Positions 34,558 to 44,694 of a stretch of 64,000 nt of DNA are shown in pieces; positions within the stretch are counted from its first letter, which is position 1; each line of letters opens with the position of its first letter. Source of the stretch: Polaribacter sp. (GTDB lineage Bacteria; Bacteroidota; Bacteroidia; Flavobacteriales; Flavobacteriaceae); NCBI RefSeq assembly GCF_024639685.1, contig NZ_JAHEHX010000003.1, positions 1-64,000 on the forward strand. The letters are read 5' to 3'. The translations under genes and the position numbers were made by a program. Below the pieces are notes generated by a model that was given only the letters and a program-made list of their open reading frames with translations, had not been told where the DNA came from and did not search any database.

Positions 34558-36033
34558 ATGTATCAATTCTCAGGTAAATTAAAATCGCTCTCTATTATTC
34601 TAACAGTTGTTGGTTTAATAGGTATTGGATATAGCTTCTATACAGCTCCAGGTTCAATAGAGGACGCTAAAGAAATTATTGCAAATCAGTCATCTCACGG
34701 TGATGATCATGGAAATAATCACGCTGATGCTGCACATACAGCTATTTCAGACAGTGATTCACACCATGACGCCTCAGTAGAAGCTGATTCACATCATGGA
34801 GCAGAGAACACGCATCATGAAGGTGCTAAAGACGTAAGCAATCATGAAGCTCACAACGAACATGATGCTCATGCAGAACATGCATTTCATCAATTGCAAA
34901 ATAAGCCTTGGTCTGCTTTATATGTTTCTTTATTTTTTTTCTTAGGAATTTCTCTTTTAGTGTTAGCATTTTATGCAGCTCAGCGAGTAGCTCAATCAGG
35001 TTGGTCTATCGTTTTATTTAGAGTAATGGAGGCAATTACAGCAAATTTAGTTCCAACTTCAATAATTATGGTACTAGTTATTTTAGCTGCTTCAGTATTG
35101 CATGTAAATCATATGTTTCCTTGGATGGCAGAAGGTGTTTTTGATCCTTCAAGTCCTAATTACGATGCAATAGTAGATGGAAAATCATGGTGGATGAATG
35201 TACCAGGATGGACAATCAGAAGTATTGTATACTTAGTAATTTGGAATGCATATAGATGGTTTATTAGGAAAAATTCAATTGCAGAAGATACTGCGAACGA
35301 TAATCAAAAGACATATAAGAAAAACTATAATGCATCTGTTATCTTTTTGTTCTTATTTATGATTTCAGAATCTATGATGTCTTGGGACTGGATTATGGGC
35401 TTAGACCCTCACTGGTTCTCTACATTATTTGGTTGGTACGTATTGGCTAGTTTGCTTGTAAGTTCTTTAACAGTTGTTGCTTTCGTTACTATTTATTTAC
35501 GTTCAAAAAATGCAATACCTGGTATAAATGACAGTCATATTCATGATTTAGCCAAATTCATGTTTGGTTTCTCTGTATTCTGGACTTATTTATGGTTTGC
35601 ACAATTTATGCTAATTTGGTATGCAGATATTCCTGAAGAGACAACATACTTTGTAGCAAGATTTAATGAGTACAAATTACCATTCATAGCGATGGTTGTA
35701 ATGAATTTTGTATTCCCTGTTTTGTTATTATTGAATAGTGATTACAAGAGTATTCCATGGTTTGTTGTTATAGGAGGTATTGTAATTTTAGGAGGGCATT
35801 ACATAGACATATTTGTAATGATTATGCCAGCAACAGTTGGTCCTTTCTGGTCATTTGGTATTGCTGAATTTAGTGCGATTTTATTCTTCTTAGGAATATT
35901 TATTTACACTGTATTTAGTGCGTTTGCCAAGGTAAATCCAATTCCAAAAGGAAATCCTTTCTTAGAAGAAAGTGAACATTTTCATTATTACAATATAGAA
36001 CACAGAGGAGAAGGTTCAGGAGATCATCATTAA
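34558..36033 (+). CDS. actF: Alternative complex III subunit ActF (NrfD-like) with a His-rich loop
   Basis: This 491-residue membrane protein is the second NrfD-like subunit, with about ten hydrophobic segments (including IVLFRVMEAITANLVP and WDWIMGLDPHWFSTLFGW). Between the first and second helices lies a loop (about residues 45-111) with 16 histidines plus many Asp and Glu, in SHGDDHGNNH, DSHHDAS and HEAHNEHDAHAEH runs. This loop may bind metal. It is the last act gene, 35 bp before coxB. Confidence 0.92.
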   Translation: MYQFSGKLKSLSIILTVVGLIGIGYSFYTAPGSIEDAKEIIANQSSHGDDHGNNHADAAHTAISDSDSHHDASVEADSHHGAENTHHEGAKDVSNHEAHNEHDAHAEHAFHQLQNKPWSALYVSLFFFLGISLLVLAFYAAQRVAQSGWSIVLFRVMEAITANLVPTSIIMVLVILAASVLHVNHMFPWMAEGVFDPSSPNYDAIVDGKSWWMNVPGWTIRSIVYLVIWNAYRWFIRKNSIAEDTANDNQKTYKKNYNASVIFLFLFMISESMMSWDWIMGLDPHWFSTLFGWYVLASLLVSSLTVVAFVTIYLRSKNAIPGINDSHIHDLAKFMFGFSVFWTYLWFAQFMLIWYADIPEETTYFVARFNEYKLPFIAMVVMNFVFPVLLLLNSDYKSIPWFVVIGGIVILGGHYIDIFVMIMPATVGPFWSFGIAEFSAILFFLGIFIYTVFSAFAKVNPIPKGNPFLEESEHFHYYNIEHRGEGSGDHH

Positions 36034-36068
36034 TAAATTAAGAATTAAATAATTAAGAAAAGATATAT

Positions 36069-37073
36069 ATGCTAGCTCTATTTTATATTTTTATAGGTGT
36101 TGCAATGGCTGTAAGTATTTGGCAGATCACTAGAATCTTAGATTTTAGAGGTGTGATTGCCAACGATGAAGACAATGCGAAGCAAGGTAAATACGCAATT
36201 TATTTTATGGTTTTTTTATATGCTATAATGATTTATTGTTTAATCTCCTTAAATGTGATTATGTTGCCAGAATCTGCTTCTATTGAAGGGGAGCACGATG
36301 ATAGATTATTCAATACTACTTTTTGGTTAATAGGTATTGTACAATTTATTATGCAGTTTTTAATTTTCTATTTTACATTTAAGTACAGAGGAAATAAAAA
36401 TAACAAAGCAAAATTTTATGCAGACAGTCATAAGTTAGAAATGATTTGGACTATTATACCTGCAGTAGTTTTGGTTGTTTTAATTGGGTATGGTTTATGG
36501 CAGTGGAATAATGTTATGGACATTGATGATGATGAAGCAGTCGTTATTGAAGTTTACGCTTATCAATGGGGATGGCATGCACGTTATGCTGGTGAAGATA
36601 ATACTTTAGGTACAGGTAATGTAAACTATATCAAAGGTATAAATACTATGGGTGTAGATATGTCGGATGTTAATTCACAAGACGACCAACAGGTAACTGA
36701 ATTGTATTTACCAAAGGGTAAAAAAGTACATTTTAAATTCCGTTCTCAAGATGTGTTACATTCCGCATACATGCCACACTTTAGAGCACAGATGAATTGT
36801 GTTCCTGGTATGGTTACAGAATTTGCTTTTACGCCAAAGTACACTACTGAGGAAATGAGAATGCAATCTGAGGTAAGAGAAAAAACAAAGGGAATTAATA
36901 AAATTAGAGCAGCTAAAGGTGAAGATCTTTATGAATTTGATTACTTACTTCTATGTAATAAAATTTGTGGAACTTCTCACTACAGTATGCAAATGAAAAT
37001 TACGGTTGTAGAGGAAGAAGAGTATGATACTTGGATTTCAGAACAGCCAACATTAGCAACAGTTATACAATAA
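36069..37073 (+). CDS. coxB: Cytochrome c oxidase subunit II
   Basis: This 334-residue protein has three hydrophobic segments near the N-terminus and a C-terminal CuA domain. The copper site is Cys296, Cys300, His304 and Met307 (CNKICGTSHYSMQM), together with an upstream acidic and aromatic electron-entry region (YAYQWGWHARY). It receives electrons at the periplasmic side, and coxA starts 32 bp downstream. The act genes precede it, so both complexes are probably made from one transcript. Confidence 0.95.
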   Translation: MLALFYIFIGVAMAVSIWQITRILDFRGVIANDEDNAKQGKYAIYFMVFLYAIMIYCLISLNVIMLPESASIEGEHDDRLFNTTFWLIGIVQFIMQFLIFYFTFKYRGNKNNKAKFYADSHKLEMIWTIIPAVVLVVLIGYGLWQWNNVMDIDDDEAVVIEVYAYQWGWHARYAGEDNTLGTGNVNYIKGINTMGVDMSDVNSQDDQQVTELYLPKGKKVHFKFRSQDVLHSAYMPHFRAQMNCVPGMVTEFAFTPKYTTEEMRMQSEVREKTKGINKIRAAKGEDLYEFDYLLLCNKICGTSHYSMQMKITVVEEEEYDTWISEQPTLATVIQ

Positions 37074-37105
37074 TTAATAAAAAAGACACTACAAATTATA
37101 TTATT

Positions 37106-38887
37106 ATGTCAGATCACCATCATAAAGAAACATTTGTAACAAAATATATTTTTAGTCACGATCATAAAATGATTTCAAAGCAATTCCTAATTACTGGAAT
37201 GTTTATGGGAATTATTGCAGTGTTAATGTCGATGTTGTTTCGTCTACAGTTAGCGTGGCCAGATACTTCTTTTTCTATAGTTGAGGCATTCTTAGGAAGG
37301 CATCAAACAGACGGAATAATGAGTCCAGATATCTATTTAGCACTAGTTACTATTCATGGTACTATCATGGTATTCTTTGTCTTGACTGCAGGTTTAAGTG
37401 GTACATTTTCTAATTTACTAATTCCGTTACAAATTGGTGCTAGAGATATGGCTTCAGGATTTTTGAACATGGTATCTTACTGGTTGTTCTTTTTATCTAG
37501 TGTTATTATGGTAATATCTCTTTTTGTAGAAGCAGGGCCTGCATCTGCAGGCTGGACAGTTTATCCGCCACTAAGTGCTTTACCGCAAGCAATTCCAGGT
37601 TCTGGTGCAGGAATGACACTTTGGTTAGTATCTATGTCAATTTTTATTGCATCGTCTTTAATTGGAGCATTAAATTATATAGTTACTGTCCTTAACCTAA
37701 GAACAAAAGGAATGAAAATGACAAGATTGCCTCTTACTATTTGGGCTTTCTTTATTACAGCAATTATTGGTGTAGTTTCTTTCCCAGTATTATTATCTGC
37801 AGCATTATTATTAGTATTTGATAGAAGTTTTGGAACCTCTTTCTATTTGTCAGATATTTTTATTTCAGGAGAAGTGTTACATTATCAAGGAGGTTCTCCT
37901 GTATTGTTTGAACATTTATTCTGGTTTTTAGGACATCCAGAGGTATATATTGTTTTATTACCAGCCTTAGGTATTACTTCTGAAGTAATTTCTACAAACG
38001 CAAGAAAACCAATATTTGGATATAGAGCAATGGTAATGTCTATTATGGCAATTGCATTTTTATCTACTATTGTATGGGGTCACCACATGTTTATTTCAGG
38101 AATGAATCCTTTCTTAGGATCTGTTTTTACATTTACAACTTTATTAATTGCAATTCCATCAGCTGTTAAAGCATTCAATTATGTAACGACTCTTTGGAAA
38201 GGTAATTTGCAACTTAATCCTGCCATGTTATTTTCTATTGGTTTAGTTTCTACTTTCGTAACAGGAGGTTTAACAGGTTTAGTTTTAGGAGACTCTGCTT
38301 TAGATATTAACATTCACGATACTTACTTTGTGGTTGCACACTTTCACTTAGTGATGGGTGTTTCTGCGATATTTGGTATGTATGCTGGTATTTACCATTG
38401 GTTCCCAAAAATGTATGGTAGAATGATGAATAAAAAAATGGGATATTGGCATTTCTGGATAACAATTATTTGTTCTTATGGAGTATTCTGGCCAATGCAT
38501 TTTATTGGATTAGCTGGTTTACCAAGAAGATATTACTCAAACACAGCATTCCCTATGTTTAACGATTTAGCAGATGTAAATGTTGTGATTACTATTTTTG
38601 CTTTGGTAGGTGGAGCTGCACAGATTATTTTCTTAGCTAATTATTTTATTTCTATTTATAGAGGTGAAAAAGCAATACAAAATCCTTGGAAGTCTAATAC
38701 TTTAGAGTGGACAACGCCCGTAGAACATATTCATGGAAACTGGCCAGGTAAATTACCTGAAGTGCACAGATGGGCTTATGACTATAGTAAGCGTGTAGAT
38801 CCAAACGATGATGATAGTGATTACTTACATGGTCAAGATTATGTTTTACAAACAACACCATTATTAGAAGGCGAAGAGCCATCATAA
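37106..38887 (+). CDS. coxA: Cytochrome c oxidase subunit I
   Basis: This 593-residue haem-copper oxidase has about twelve helices and the conserved ligands in [24 protein letters not shown] and [15 protein letters not shown]. The start at 37106 ([10 protein letters not shown]) is preferred to the in-frame ATG at 37031, which would overlap coxB and lie outside the family N-terminus. The C-terminus is charged ([12 protein letters not shown]). Oxygen is reduced to water here with proton pumping. A strong terminator at 38903-38936 ends the operon. Confidence 0.95.
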   Translation: MSDHHHKETFVTKYIFSHDHKMISKQFLITGMFMGIIAVLMSMLFRLQLAWPDTSFSIVEAFLGRHQTDGIMSPDIYLALVTIHGTIMVFFVLTAGLSGTFSNLLIPLQIGARDMASGFLNMVSYWLFFLSSVIMVISLFVEAGPASAGWTVYPPLSALPQAIPGSGAGMTLWLVSMSIFIASSLIGALNYIVTVLNLRTKGMKMTRLPLTIWAFFITAIIGVVSFPVLLSAALLLVFDRSFGTSFYLSDIFISGEVLHYQGGSPVLFEHLFWFLGHPEVYIVLLPALGITSEVISTNARKPIFGYRAMVMSIMAIAFLSTIVWGHHMFISGMNPFLGSVFTFTTLLIAIPSAVKAFNYVTTLWKGNLQLNPAMLFSIGLVSTFVTGGLTGLVLGDSALDINIHDTYFVVAHFHLVMGVSAIFGMYAGIYHWFPKMYGRMMNKKMGYWHFWITIICSYGVFWPMHFIGLAGLPRRYYSNTAFPMFNDLADVNVVITIFALVGGAAQIIFLANYFISIYRGEKAIQNPWKSNTLEWTTPVEHIHGNWPGKLPEVHRWAYDYSKRVDPNDDDSDYLHGQDYVLQTTPLLEGEEPS

Positions 38888-38902
38888 GATAAATTATTAT
38901 TT

Positions 38903-38936
38903 AAAAAAGCCTTTCCAATTTTGGAAAGGCTTTTTT
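38903..38936 (+). terminator. Terminator after coxA
   Basis: AAAAAAGCCTTTCC pairs with GGAAAGGCTTTTTT around a 6-nt loop, 16 bp after the coxA stop. Confidence 0.95.
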
Positions 38937-38990
38937 GCTTTGTTACAAAACTTACAAATAGGTTTTTTAATTTCCATTATCTTTGTTAAT

Positions 38991-40013
38991 ATGAACGAAA
39001 ACTTGAACCCTGAAAACACAAACTATTCTAATGAAGAATTAGATGTAGAAAAAAAATTACGTCCGCTTTCTTTTGAAGACTTTACAGGGCAAGACCAAGC
39101 TTTAGAAAATTTAAAAATTTTTGTAGAAGCTGCTAATCAAAGAGGAGAAGCTCTAGATCATGCTCTTTTTCATGGGCCTCCAGGATTAGGGAAAACGACA
39201 TTAGCACACATTTTAGCAAATGAGTTAGAGGTAGGTATAAAAGTAACTTCTGGGCCTGTTTTAGATAAGCCTGGAGATCTTGCAGGTTTACTTACAAATC
39301 TAGATGAGAGAGATGTTTTATTCATTGATGAGATACATAGGTTAAGTCCAATTGTCGAAGAATATTTATATTCTGCAATGGAAGATTATAAAATTGATAT
39401 TATGATCGAATCTGGTCCTAATGCGAGAACAGTTCAAATCAACTTAGAACCATTTACTTTAATAGGTGCTACAACACGTTCTGGATTACTTACAGCACCT
39501 ATGAGAGCACGCTTTGGAATTAGTAGTCGTTTGCATTATTATTCTACAGAACTTTTAACCACAATCATTCAAAGAAGTGCTTCCATACTTCATGTTCCTA
39601 TTTCAATGGAAGCTGCCGTAGAAATTGCAGGAAGAAGTAGAGGAACACCGAGAATAGCAAACGCTTTATTGAGAAGAGTTAGAGATTTTGCTCAAATTAA
39701 AGGAGATGGAAAGATTAGCATACAAATTGCAAAATATGCTTTAAAAGCATTAAATGTAGATGCCCATGGTTTAGATGAGATGGATAATAAAATTCTAGCC
39801 ACAATTATAGACAAGTTTAAAGGAGGCCCAGTAGGTATTAGTACAATTGCTACAGCAGTTTCAGAAAATACTGAAACCATAGAAGAAGTATATGAACCTT
39901 TTTTAATTCAGCAAGGTTTCATAATGAGAACCCCAAGAGGAAGAGAGGTAACAGAATTAGCGTACAAACATTTAGGAAGAACTAAAGGAAAAAATCAAGG
40001 AGAACTTTTTTAA
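38991..40013 (+). CDS. ruvB: Holliday junction branch-migration ATPase RuvB
   Basis: This 340-residue AAA+ motor moves Holliday junctions with RuvA and RuvC. Walker A is [13 protein letters not shown], Walker B is LFIDEIHRL, sensor 1 is GATTRSG, and the C-terminal winged helix starts near GLDEMDNKI. The ATG at 38991 ([12 protein letters not shown]) is chosen over 38940, which lies in the preceding leader. The usual partner genes are not adjacent here. Confidence 0.96.
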   Translation: MNENLNPENTNYSNEELDVEKKLRPLSFEDFTGQDQALENLKIFVEAANQRGEALDHALFHGPPGLGKTTLAHILANELEVGIKVTSGPVLDKPGDLAGLLTNLDERDVLFIDEIHRLSPIVEEYLYSAMEDYKIDIMIESGPNARTVQINLEPFTLIGATTRSGLLTAPMRARFGISSRLHYYSTELLTTIIQRSASILHVPISMEAAVEIAGRSRGTPRIANALLRRVRDFAQIKGDGKISIQIAKYALKALNVDAHGLDEMDNKILATIIDKFKGGPVGISTIATAVSENTETIEEVYEPFLIQQGFIMRTPRGREVTELAYKHLGRTKGKNQGELF

Positions 40014-40078
40014 AATAGGCTTTTGTAGTTTGTTTTTCAGCATTTGACTACAAGTAAACGGCAAACAGTGATGATTAC

Positions 40079-41806
40079 ATGAACATAAAAAAAGTAATAC
40101 CAATATTAGAGTGGTTACCCGACTATAAAGCTTCCTATTTTAAAGGAGATTTAGCTTCGGGAATTACTGTTGGTATCGTATTAATACCCCAAGGTATTGC
40201 TTATGCATTAATTGCTGGCTTACCTCCAATTTATGGTTTGTACTGTGCTTTAGTTCCACAAATACTTTATGCTATTTTTGGTTCTTCTAGGCAAGTTTCT
40301 ATAGGTCCAGTTGCAATGGATTCTTTAATTGTTGCAACAGGTGTTTCTACGTTGGCTCTAGCTGGTTCAGAAAGTTATATTGCTATTGCAATTCTGCTTG
40401 CTTTAATGGTAGGTACACTTCAATTTTTACTTGGTATTTTTAGTTTAGGTTTTATCGTAAATTTTTTATCGAAGCCTGTTATTACTGGGTTTACTTCTGC
40501 AGTAGCTTTAATCATAGGGTTAAATCAATTTAGAAACCTATTTGGAGTTGATTTTTTTCAGAGTGATCAAATTCAATATATCGTCATAGACATTTGGGAA
40601 CAATTTTCATTGTATAATCCACATACTACAATTATTGGTTTGTTATCTGTTTTATTAATTATTATATGTAGAAAAATCAGTAAAAAAATTCCAAGTGCTC
40701 TGATAGTGGTAATACTAGGAATTTTAATTTTGAAATTTTTTGGAACATATTTTAATAATCTAGCTATCGTAAAAGAAATTCCTTCAGGATTGCCTTTTTT
40801 TAGTTTACCAGAATTAGAGATAGACCAAATAAAAGAGTTATTACCAATTGCTTTAACATTGGTTATGGTTGGTTTTTTAGAAACAATTTCTATTGGCAAA
40901 TCATTAGAAGCTAAACAAGATGAATATAGAATTAGACCCAATCAAGAATTAATTGCATTGGGATTAAGCAATATTTTTGGATCTTTTTTTAAAGCATATC
41001 CAACTACATCTAGTTTTTCTAGATCTGCAATAAATGCAGAAAGTGGGGCAAAAACAGGAATGGCATCGTTAATCTCTGTAGTAATGGTTGTAATTACCTT
41101 ATTGTTTTTAACGCCATTATTCTATTATTTACCAAAGACAGTATTGGCTGCTATTATTATAGTTGCAGTATTTAATCTCATTAATTTAAAAGAAGCCTTT
41201 TATTTGTGGAGGGTAAATAAATTAGATTTTTGGTTAATGCTTTCTACATTTTTAGCTACTTTGTTTTTGGGTATTGAATATGGAATAGCAGTAGGTGTTG
41301 GACTCTCTTTAATTGTACTCATATACAGAACATCTAAACCTTACGTTACAGAGTTAGGAAAAGTGCCTAATTCTAATTTTTATAGAAATAAAAACCGTTT
41401 TGAAGAAGTAGTATTAGAAGAAGATATTTTAGTGTTTAGATTTGATGCCCAATTGTTTTATGCAAATGCGAATTATTTTAGAGATAATTTAGAGGAAATG
41501 ACACTACAAAAAGGAACGGCATTAAAATTAATTGTCTTAGATGCAGAAAGTATTAATAGAGTAGATAGTACTGGAGTAGAGATGTTAAAAGAACGAGTAC
41601 GCTATTATAAAAAGAAAGGAATAATCTTTTACTTTGCAGGAGTAAAAGGACCTGTAAGAGACGATTTATTTAAAAGTGGACTTTTAGAAATTATAGATAT
41701 CAATCAATTTTTTATGAGAGCTAACCAAGCCGTTAAGTTTTATAAAACGGGAGATAGAAAACACCAAGAAAAATACGCAAAATACATCCACCAATCTTAT
41801 CAATAA
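40079..41806 (+). CDS. SulP-family inorganic anion transporter with STAS domain
   Basis: This 575-residue protein has about ten to twelve membrane segments, with the SulP signature near the N-terminus (SGITVGIVLIPQGIAYALIAGLPPIYGLY) and a phosphate-like loop (KAYPTTSSFSRSAIN). A cytoplasmic STAS domain follows (about residues 450-560, with VLDAESINRVDSTGVEML). It is likely a sulfate, bicarbonate or other anion transporter; the ion cannot be read from sequence. The adjacent sulfur-handling genes favour sulfate weakly. Confidence 0.88.
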   Translation: MNIKKVIPILEWLPDYKASYFKGDLASGITVGIVLIPQGIAYALIAGLPPIYGLYCALVPQILYAIFGSSRQVSIGPVAMDSLIVATGVSTLALAGSESYIAIAILLALMVGTLQFLLGIFSLGFIVNFLSKPVITGFTSAVALIIGLNQFRNLFGVDFFQSDQIQYIVIDIWEQFSLYNPHTTIIGLLSVLLIIICRKISKKIPSALIVVILGILILKFFGTYFNNLAIVKEIPSGLPFFSLPELEIDQIKELLPIALTLVMVGFLETISIGKSLEAKQDEYRIRPNQELIALGLSNIFGSFFKAYPTTSSFSRSAINAESGAKTGMASLISVVMVVITLLFLTPLFYYLPKTVLAAIIIVAVFNLINLKEAFYLWRVNKLDFWLMLSTFLATLFLGIEYGIAVGVGLSLIVLIYRTSKPYVTELGKVPNSNFYRNKNRFEEVVLEEDILVFRFDAQLFYANANYFRDNLEEMTLQKGTALKLIVLDAESINRVDSTGVEMLKERVRYYKKKGIIFYFAGVKGPVRDDLFKSGLLEIIDINQFFMRANQAVKFYKTGDRKHQEKYAKYIHQSYQ

Positions 41807-41850
41807 AAGAGGTTTTGCGTATCATTTATTATACTTAAAATTAAATTATT

Positions 41851-43257
41851 TTGAAAATAGAACAAATTTACACAGGATGCCTCGCACAGGGTGCTTATTA
41901 CATAGAAAGTAATGGAGAGGTTGCCATAATTGATCCTCTACGTGAAGTACAACAATATATAGACAAGGCAGCAGAAGATAACGCGAACATAAAGTATATT
42001 TTTGAGACTCATTTTCATGCAGACTTTGTTAGTGGTCATGTTACCTTGGCTGAAAAAACAAGTGCAAAAATAATTTATGGACCCACAGCAAAAACTACTT
42101 TTGATGCAGTAATTGCAGAAGATAATCAGGTTTTTCAATTGGGTGATATTACAATTACAGCTCTACACACTCCAGGGCATACAATGGAAAGTACGTGTTA
42201 TTTACTAAAAGATAAAGAAGGTAAAGATCATGCAATTTTTAGTGGAGATACGCTTTTCTTAGGTGATGTAGGTAGGCCAGATTTGGCACAAAAAGGGAAT
42301 GTAACAGAAGCTGATTTAGCAGGGTATTTATATGAAAGTTTAAGAACTAAAGTAATGACTTTACCAGACGATGTAATTGTATATCCAGCGCACGGAGCTG
42401 GTTCTGCTTGTGGTAAAAACTTAAGTAAAGAAACTGTAGGTACTATTGGCAACCAAAAAAAGACCAATTATGCATTAAGGGAAGACATGACCAAAGCAGA
42501 ATTTATTAAAGAAGTTACAGATGGTTTATTGCCCCCGCCAGCATATTTTCCTTTAAATGTAAAATTAAACAAAGAAGGCTACAAAGATATTACAGATGTT
42601 TTAGAAACAGCTACTAAGCCTTTATCTGTAAAAGAGTTTGAGTTTATGGCAAATGAAACCGATGCAGTTATTCTAGATGTACGCCATCAAACGGAATTTA
42701 TCAAAGGGTACATACCACAATCTATTTTTATTGGAATAGATGGAGGATTTGCCCCTTGGGTAGGTGCTTTAATCAAAGACATTAAGCAGCCAATTTTATT
42801 GGTTTCTTCTGAAGGTAGAGAAGAAGAAGTAATTACAAGACTCTCTAGAGTTGGATTTGATAATGTACTTGGCTATTTAGAGGGAAGCTTCGATGCTTGG
42901 CAAAAAGCAGGTAAAGAAATGGATACTTTAGTGTCCATTTCAGCAGAAACTTTGGTAGACAAGATTTCAAATAATGAACCAGTTTTTGATGTAAGAAAAC
43001 CAGGTGAATATGCTAATGAGCATATAAAAATTGCAGAAAGTACCCCTTTAGACTTTCTAAACAAACATATTGCTGAATTCCCAAAACAAGGTAAATTTTA
43101 TATTCATTGTGCAGGAGGCTATAGGTCTGTAATTGCGGCTTCAATTCTTAAAGCAAGAGGTTTTCATAATGTTATAGATGTTGCTGGTGGTTATGGATCC
43201 ATTAAAAAGACAGAAATTGAAAGGACAGCAACTGTTTGTCCGTCAACGTTAAAATAA
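41851..43257 (+). CDS. MBL-fold hydrolase fused to two rhodanese domains
   Basis: This 468-residue protein has an N-terminal metallo-beta-lactamase domain (THFHADFVSGH metal site near residues 53-63, then HTPGHTMESTCY and FSGDTLF), similar to persulfide dioxygenases. Two rhodanese domains follow at about residues 265-355 and 370-465. The second has the active cysteine (IHCAGGYRS). In the first, the equivalent position reads VSSEGREEE, so it lacks the catalytic Cys and is probably inactive. The start is TTG at 41851. A small rhodanese gene lies 6 bp downstream. A role in persulfide or thiosulfate handling is inferred. Confidence 0.88.
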   Translation: MKIEQIYTGCLAQGAYYIESNGEVAIIDPLREVQQYIDKAAEDNANIKYIFETHFHADFVSGHVTLAEKTSAKIIYGPTAKTTFDAVIAEDNQVFQLGDITITALHTPGHTMESTCYLLKDKEGKDHAIFSGDTLFLGDVGRPDLAQKGNVTEADLAGYLYESLRTKVMTLPDDVIVYPAHGAGSACGKNLSKETVGTIGNQKKTNYALREDMTKAEFIKEVTDGLLPPPAYFPLNVKLNKEGYKDITDVLETATKPLSVKEFEFMANETDAVILDVRHQTEFIKGYIPQSIFIGIDGGFAPWVGALIKDIKQPILLVSSEGREEEVITRLSRVGFDNVLGYLEGSFDAWQKAGKEMDTLVSISAETLVDKISNNEPVFDVRKPGEYANEHIKIAESTPLDFLNKHIAEFPKQGKFYIHCAGGYRSVIAASILKARGFHNVIDVAGGYGSIKKTEIERTATVCPSTLK

Positions 43258-43263
43258 TTTAAA

Positions 43264-43629
43264 ATGAGTAAAGTTTTAAGTAGTATAGTAGTATTGCTGT
43301 TTCTTTGGAGTTGTAGTGCGCAAGACCAAATTTCAGCTATTTCTACAAAAGAATTGAGAGCATTAATGGCTAAAGATACCATTCAACTTTTAGATGTTAG
43401 AACACCAAAGGAAATTAAATTAGGGTTTATAAAAGGGGCTCAATTTGTAAATTATTTTGATCACAATTTTACGACTCAGGTTAATGAAAAGTTTACTAAA
43501 AAAAACAAGATATATGTGTATTGTAGAAGTGGGAACAGAAGTTTAAAAGCTACAAAACAATTGCAGCTCAAAGGCTTTAAAGTTGTAAATGTCTTGGGAG
43601 GCTATTCGGCTTGGATTAAAGAAGAATAA
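43264..43629 (+). CDS. Rhodanese-domain lipoprotein
   Basis: This 121-residue protein has a lipoprotein signal (VVLLFLWSC) and one rhodanese domain with the active-site loop CRSGNRS near residue 90 and the LLDVRTPKEIKLGFI entry motif. It begins 6 bp after the MBL-rhodanese gene, so the pair is probably cotranscribed and might act on the same persulfide chemistry, here on the periplasmic side. Confidence 0.85.
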   Translation: MSKVLSSIVVLLFLWSCSAQDQISAISTKELRALMAKDTIQLLDVRTPKEIKLGFIKGAQFVNYFDHNFTTQVNEKFTKKNKIYVYCRSGNRSLKATKQLQLKGFKVVNVLGGYSAWIKEE

Positions 43630-43644
43630 AAATTACTTATAAAT

Positions 43645-43675
43645 AAAAAAAACCTCGCAATCAGCGAGGTTTTTT
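43645..43675. terminator. Bidirectional terminator between the rhodanese gene and tsf
   Basis: AAAAAACCTCGC pairs with GCGAGGTTTTTT with a 5-nt loop. It lies between convergent genes. Confidence 0.92.
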
Positions 43676-43696
43676 GTGTGTATCTTAAAATAGAAT

Positions 43697-44668
43697 CTAT
43701 CCTAATGTTACTCTTTTAAAAGAAGATACTTCAACATCACCGTACGTTGTAACGTATTCAGCAACATTTTTCTTCTCATCTTTAATAAAAGTCTGGTCTA
43801 ATAAACACTGCTCCATGTCTAAAGTAGTATTATCAGCTACAAATCTTTCCATTTTTCCTGGTAAAATTCTGTCCCAAATTTGCTCTGGTTTTCCTTCTGC
43901 AGCTAATTGTGCTTTTGCATCAGCTTCAGCTTGAGCTAAAACTTCTGGAGTTAATTGAGACATAGAGATAAATTGAGGTACATTTTTTAATGTTTTACCT
44001 AATCTACCTAACTCTATATTGTCTTTTTCAATTACAGCAATTCTAGCTTCTGTTTCAGCAGCTACATATGCAGGATCAAAATCTTTATAAGATAATGTTG
44101 TTGCTCCCATAGATGCAACTTGCATTGCTACGTCTTTTGCTAAAGTTTCAGCATTATCTACAACAGCAGATAAACCTACTAAAGCAGCAATTTTACCAAT
44201 ATGAGTATAAGCTCCGACAAAAGCAGCGTTTACTTTTTGAAAAGCAGTAATTTCTAACTTTTCACCAATAACACCAGTTTGTTCAACTAATTTATCAGCA
44301 ACAGTCATACCACCAAAGTCAGCAGCTAAAAACTCTTCTTTATTGTTAAAGTTTAAAGCGATATCTGCGAATTCACCTCCTAAAGCAACAAATTTTTCGT
44401 TTTTACCAACAAAGTCAGTTTCACAAGCTAAAACAATAGCAACACCTTCAGTCTTGTCATCATTTATTCTTGTAACAGCAACACCTTCTGTAGATTCTCT
44501 ATCAGCTCTTTTTGCTGCAATTTTCTGTCCTTTTTTACGTAAAACGTCAATTGCTTGATCAAAATCACCACCAGCTTCAACTAAGGCCTTTTTACAGTCC
44601 ATCATTCCAGCTCCAGTAGCTTCTCTTAATTTTTTAACATCAGCAGCACTTACTTTTACTGTTCCCAT
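43697..44668 (-). CDS. tsf: Elongation factor Ts
   Basis: This 323-residue protein exchanges GDP for GTP on EF-Tu. The N-terminal UBA-like region and core signature appear in VKKLREATGAGMMDCKKAL and AADRESTEGVA-like sequence (here AAKRADRESTEGVAV). It is longer than the ~283-residue E. coli protein because of insertions in the core, as is common in Bacteroidota. It follows rpsB by 26 bp, the usual order. Confidence 0.97.
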   Translation of the reverse strand: MGTVKVSAADVKKLREATGAGMMDCKKALVEAGGDFDQAIDVLRKKGQKIAAKRADRESTEGVAVTRINDDKTEGVAIVLACETDFVGKNEKFVALGGEFADIALNFNNKEEFLAADFGGMTVADKLVEQTGVIGEKLEITAFQKVNAAFVGAYTHIGKIAALVGLSAVVDNAETLAKDVAMQVASMGATTLSYKDFDPAYVAAETEARIAVIEKDNIELGRLGKTLKNVPQFISMSQLTPEVLAQAEADAKAQLAAEGKPEQIWDRILPGKMERFVADNTTLDMEQCLLDQTFIKDEKKNVAEYVTTYGDVEVSSFKRVTLG

Positions 44669-44694
44669 GTTATGTTATAATTTAAAAGTTAAAC

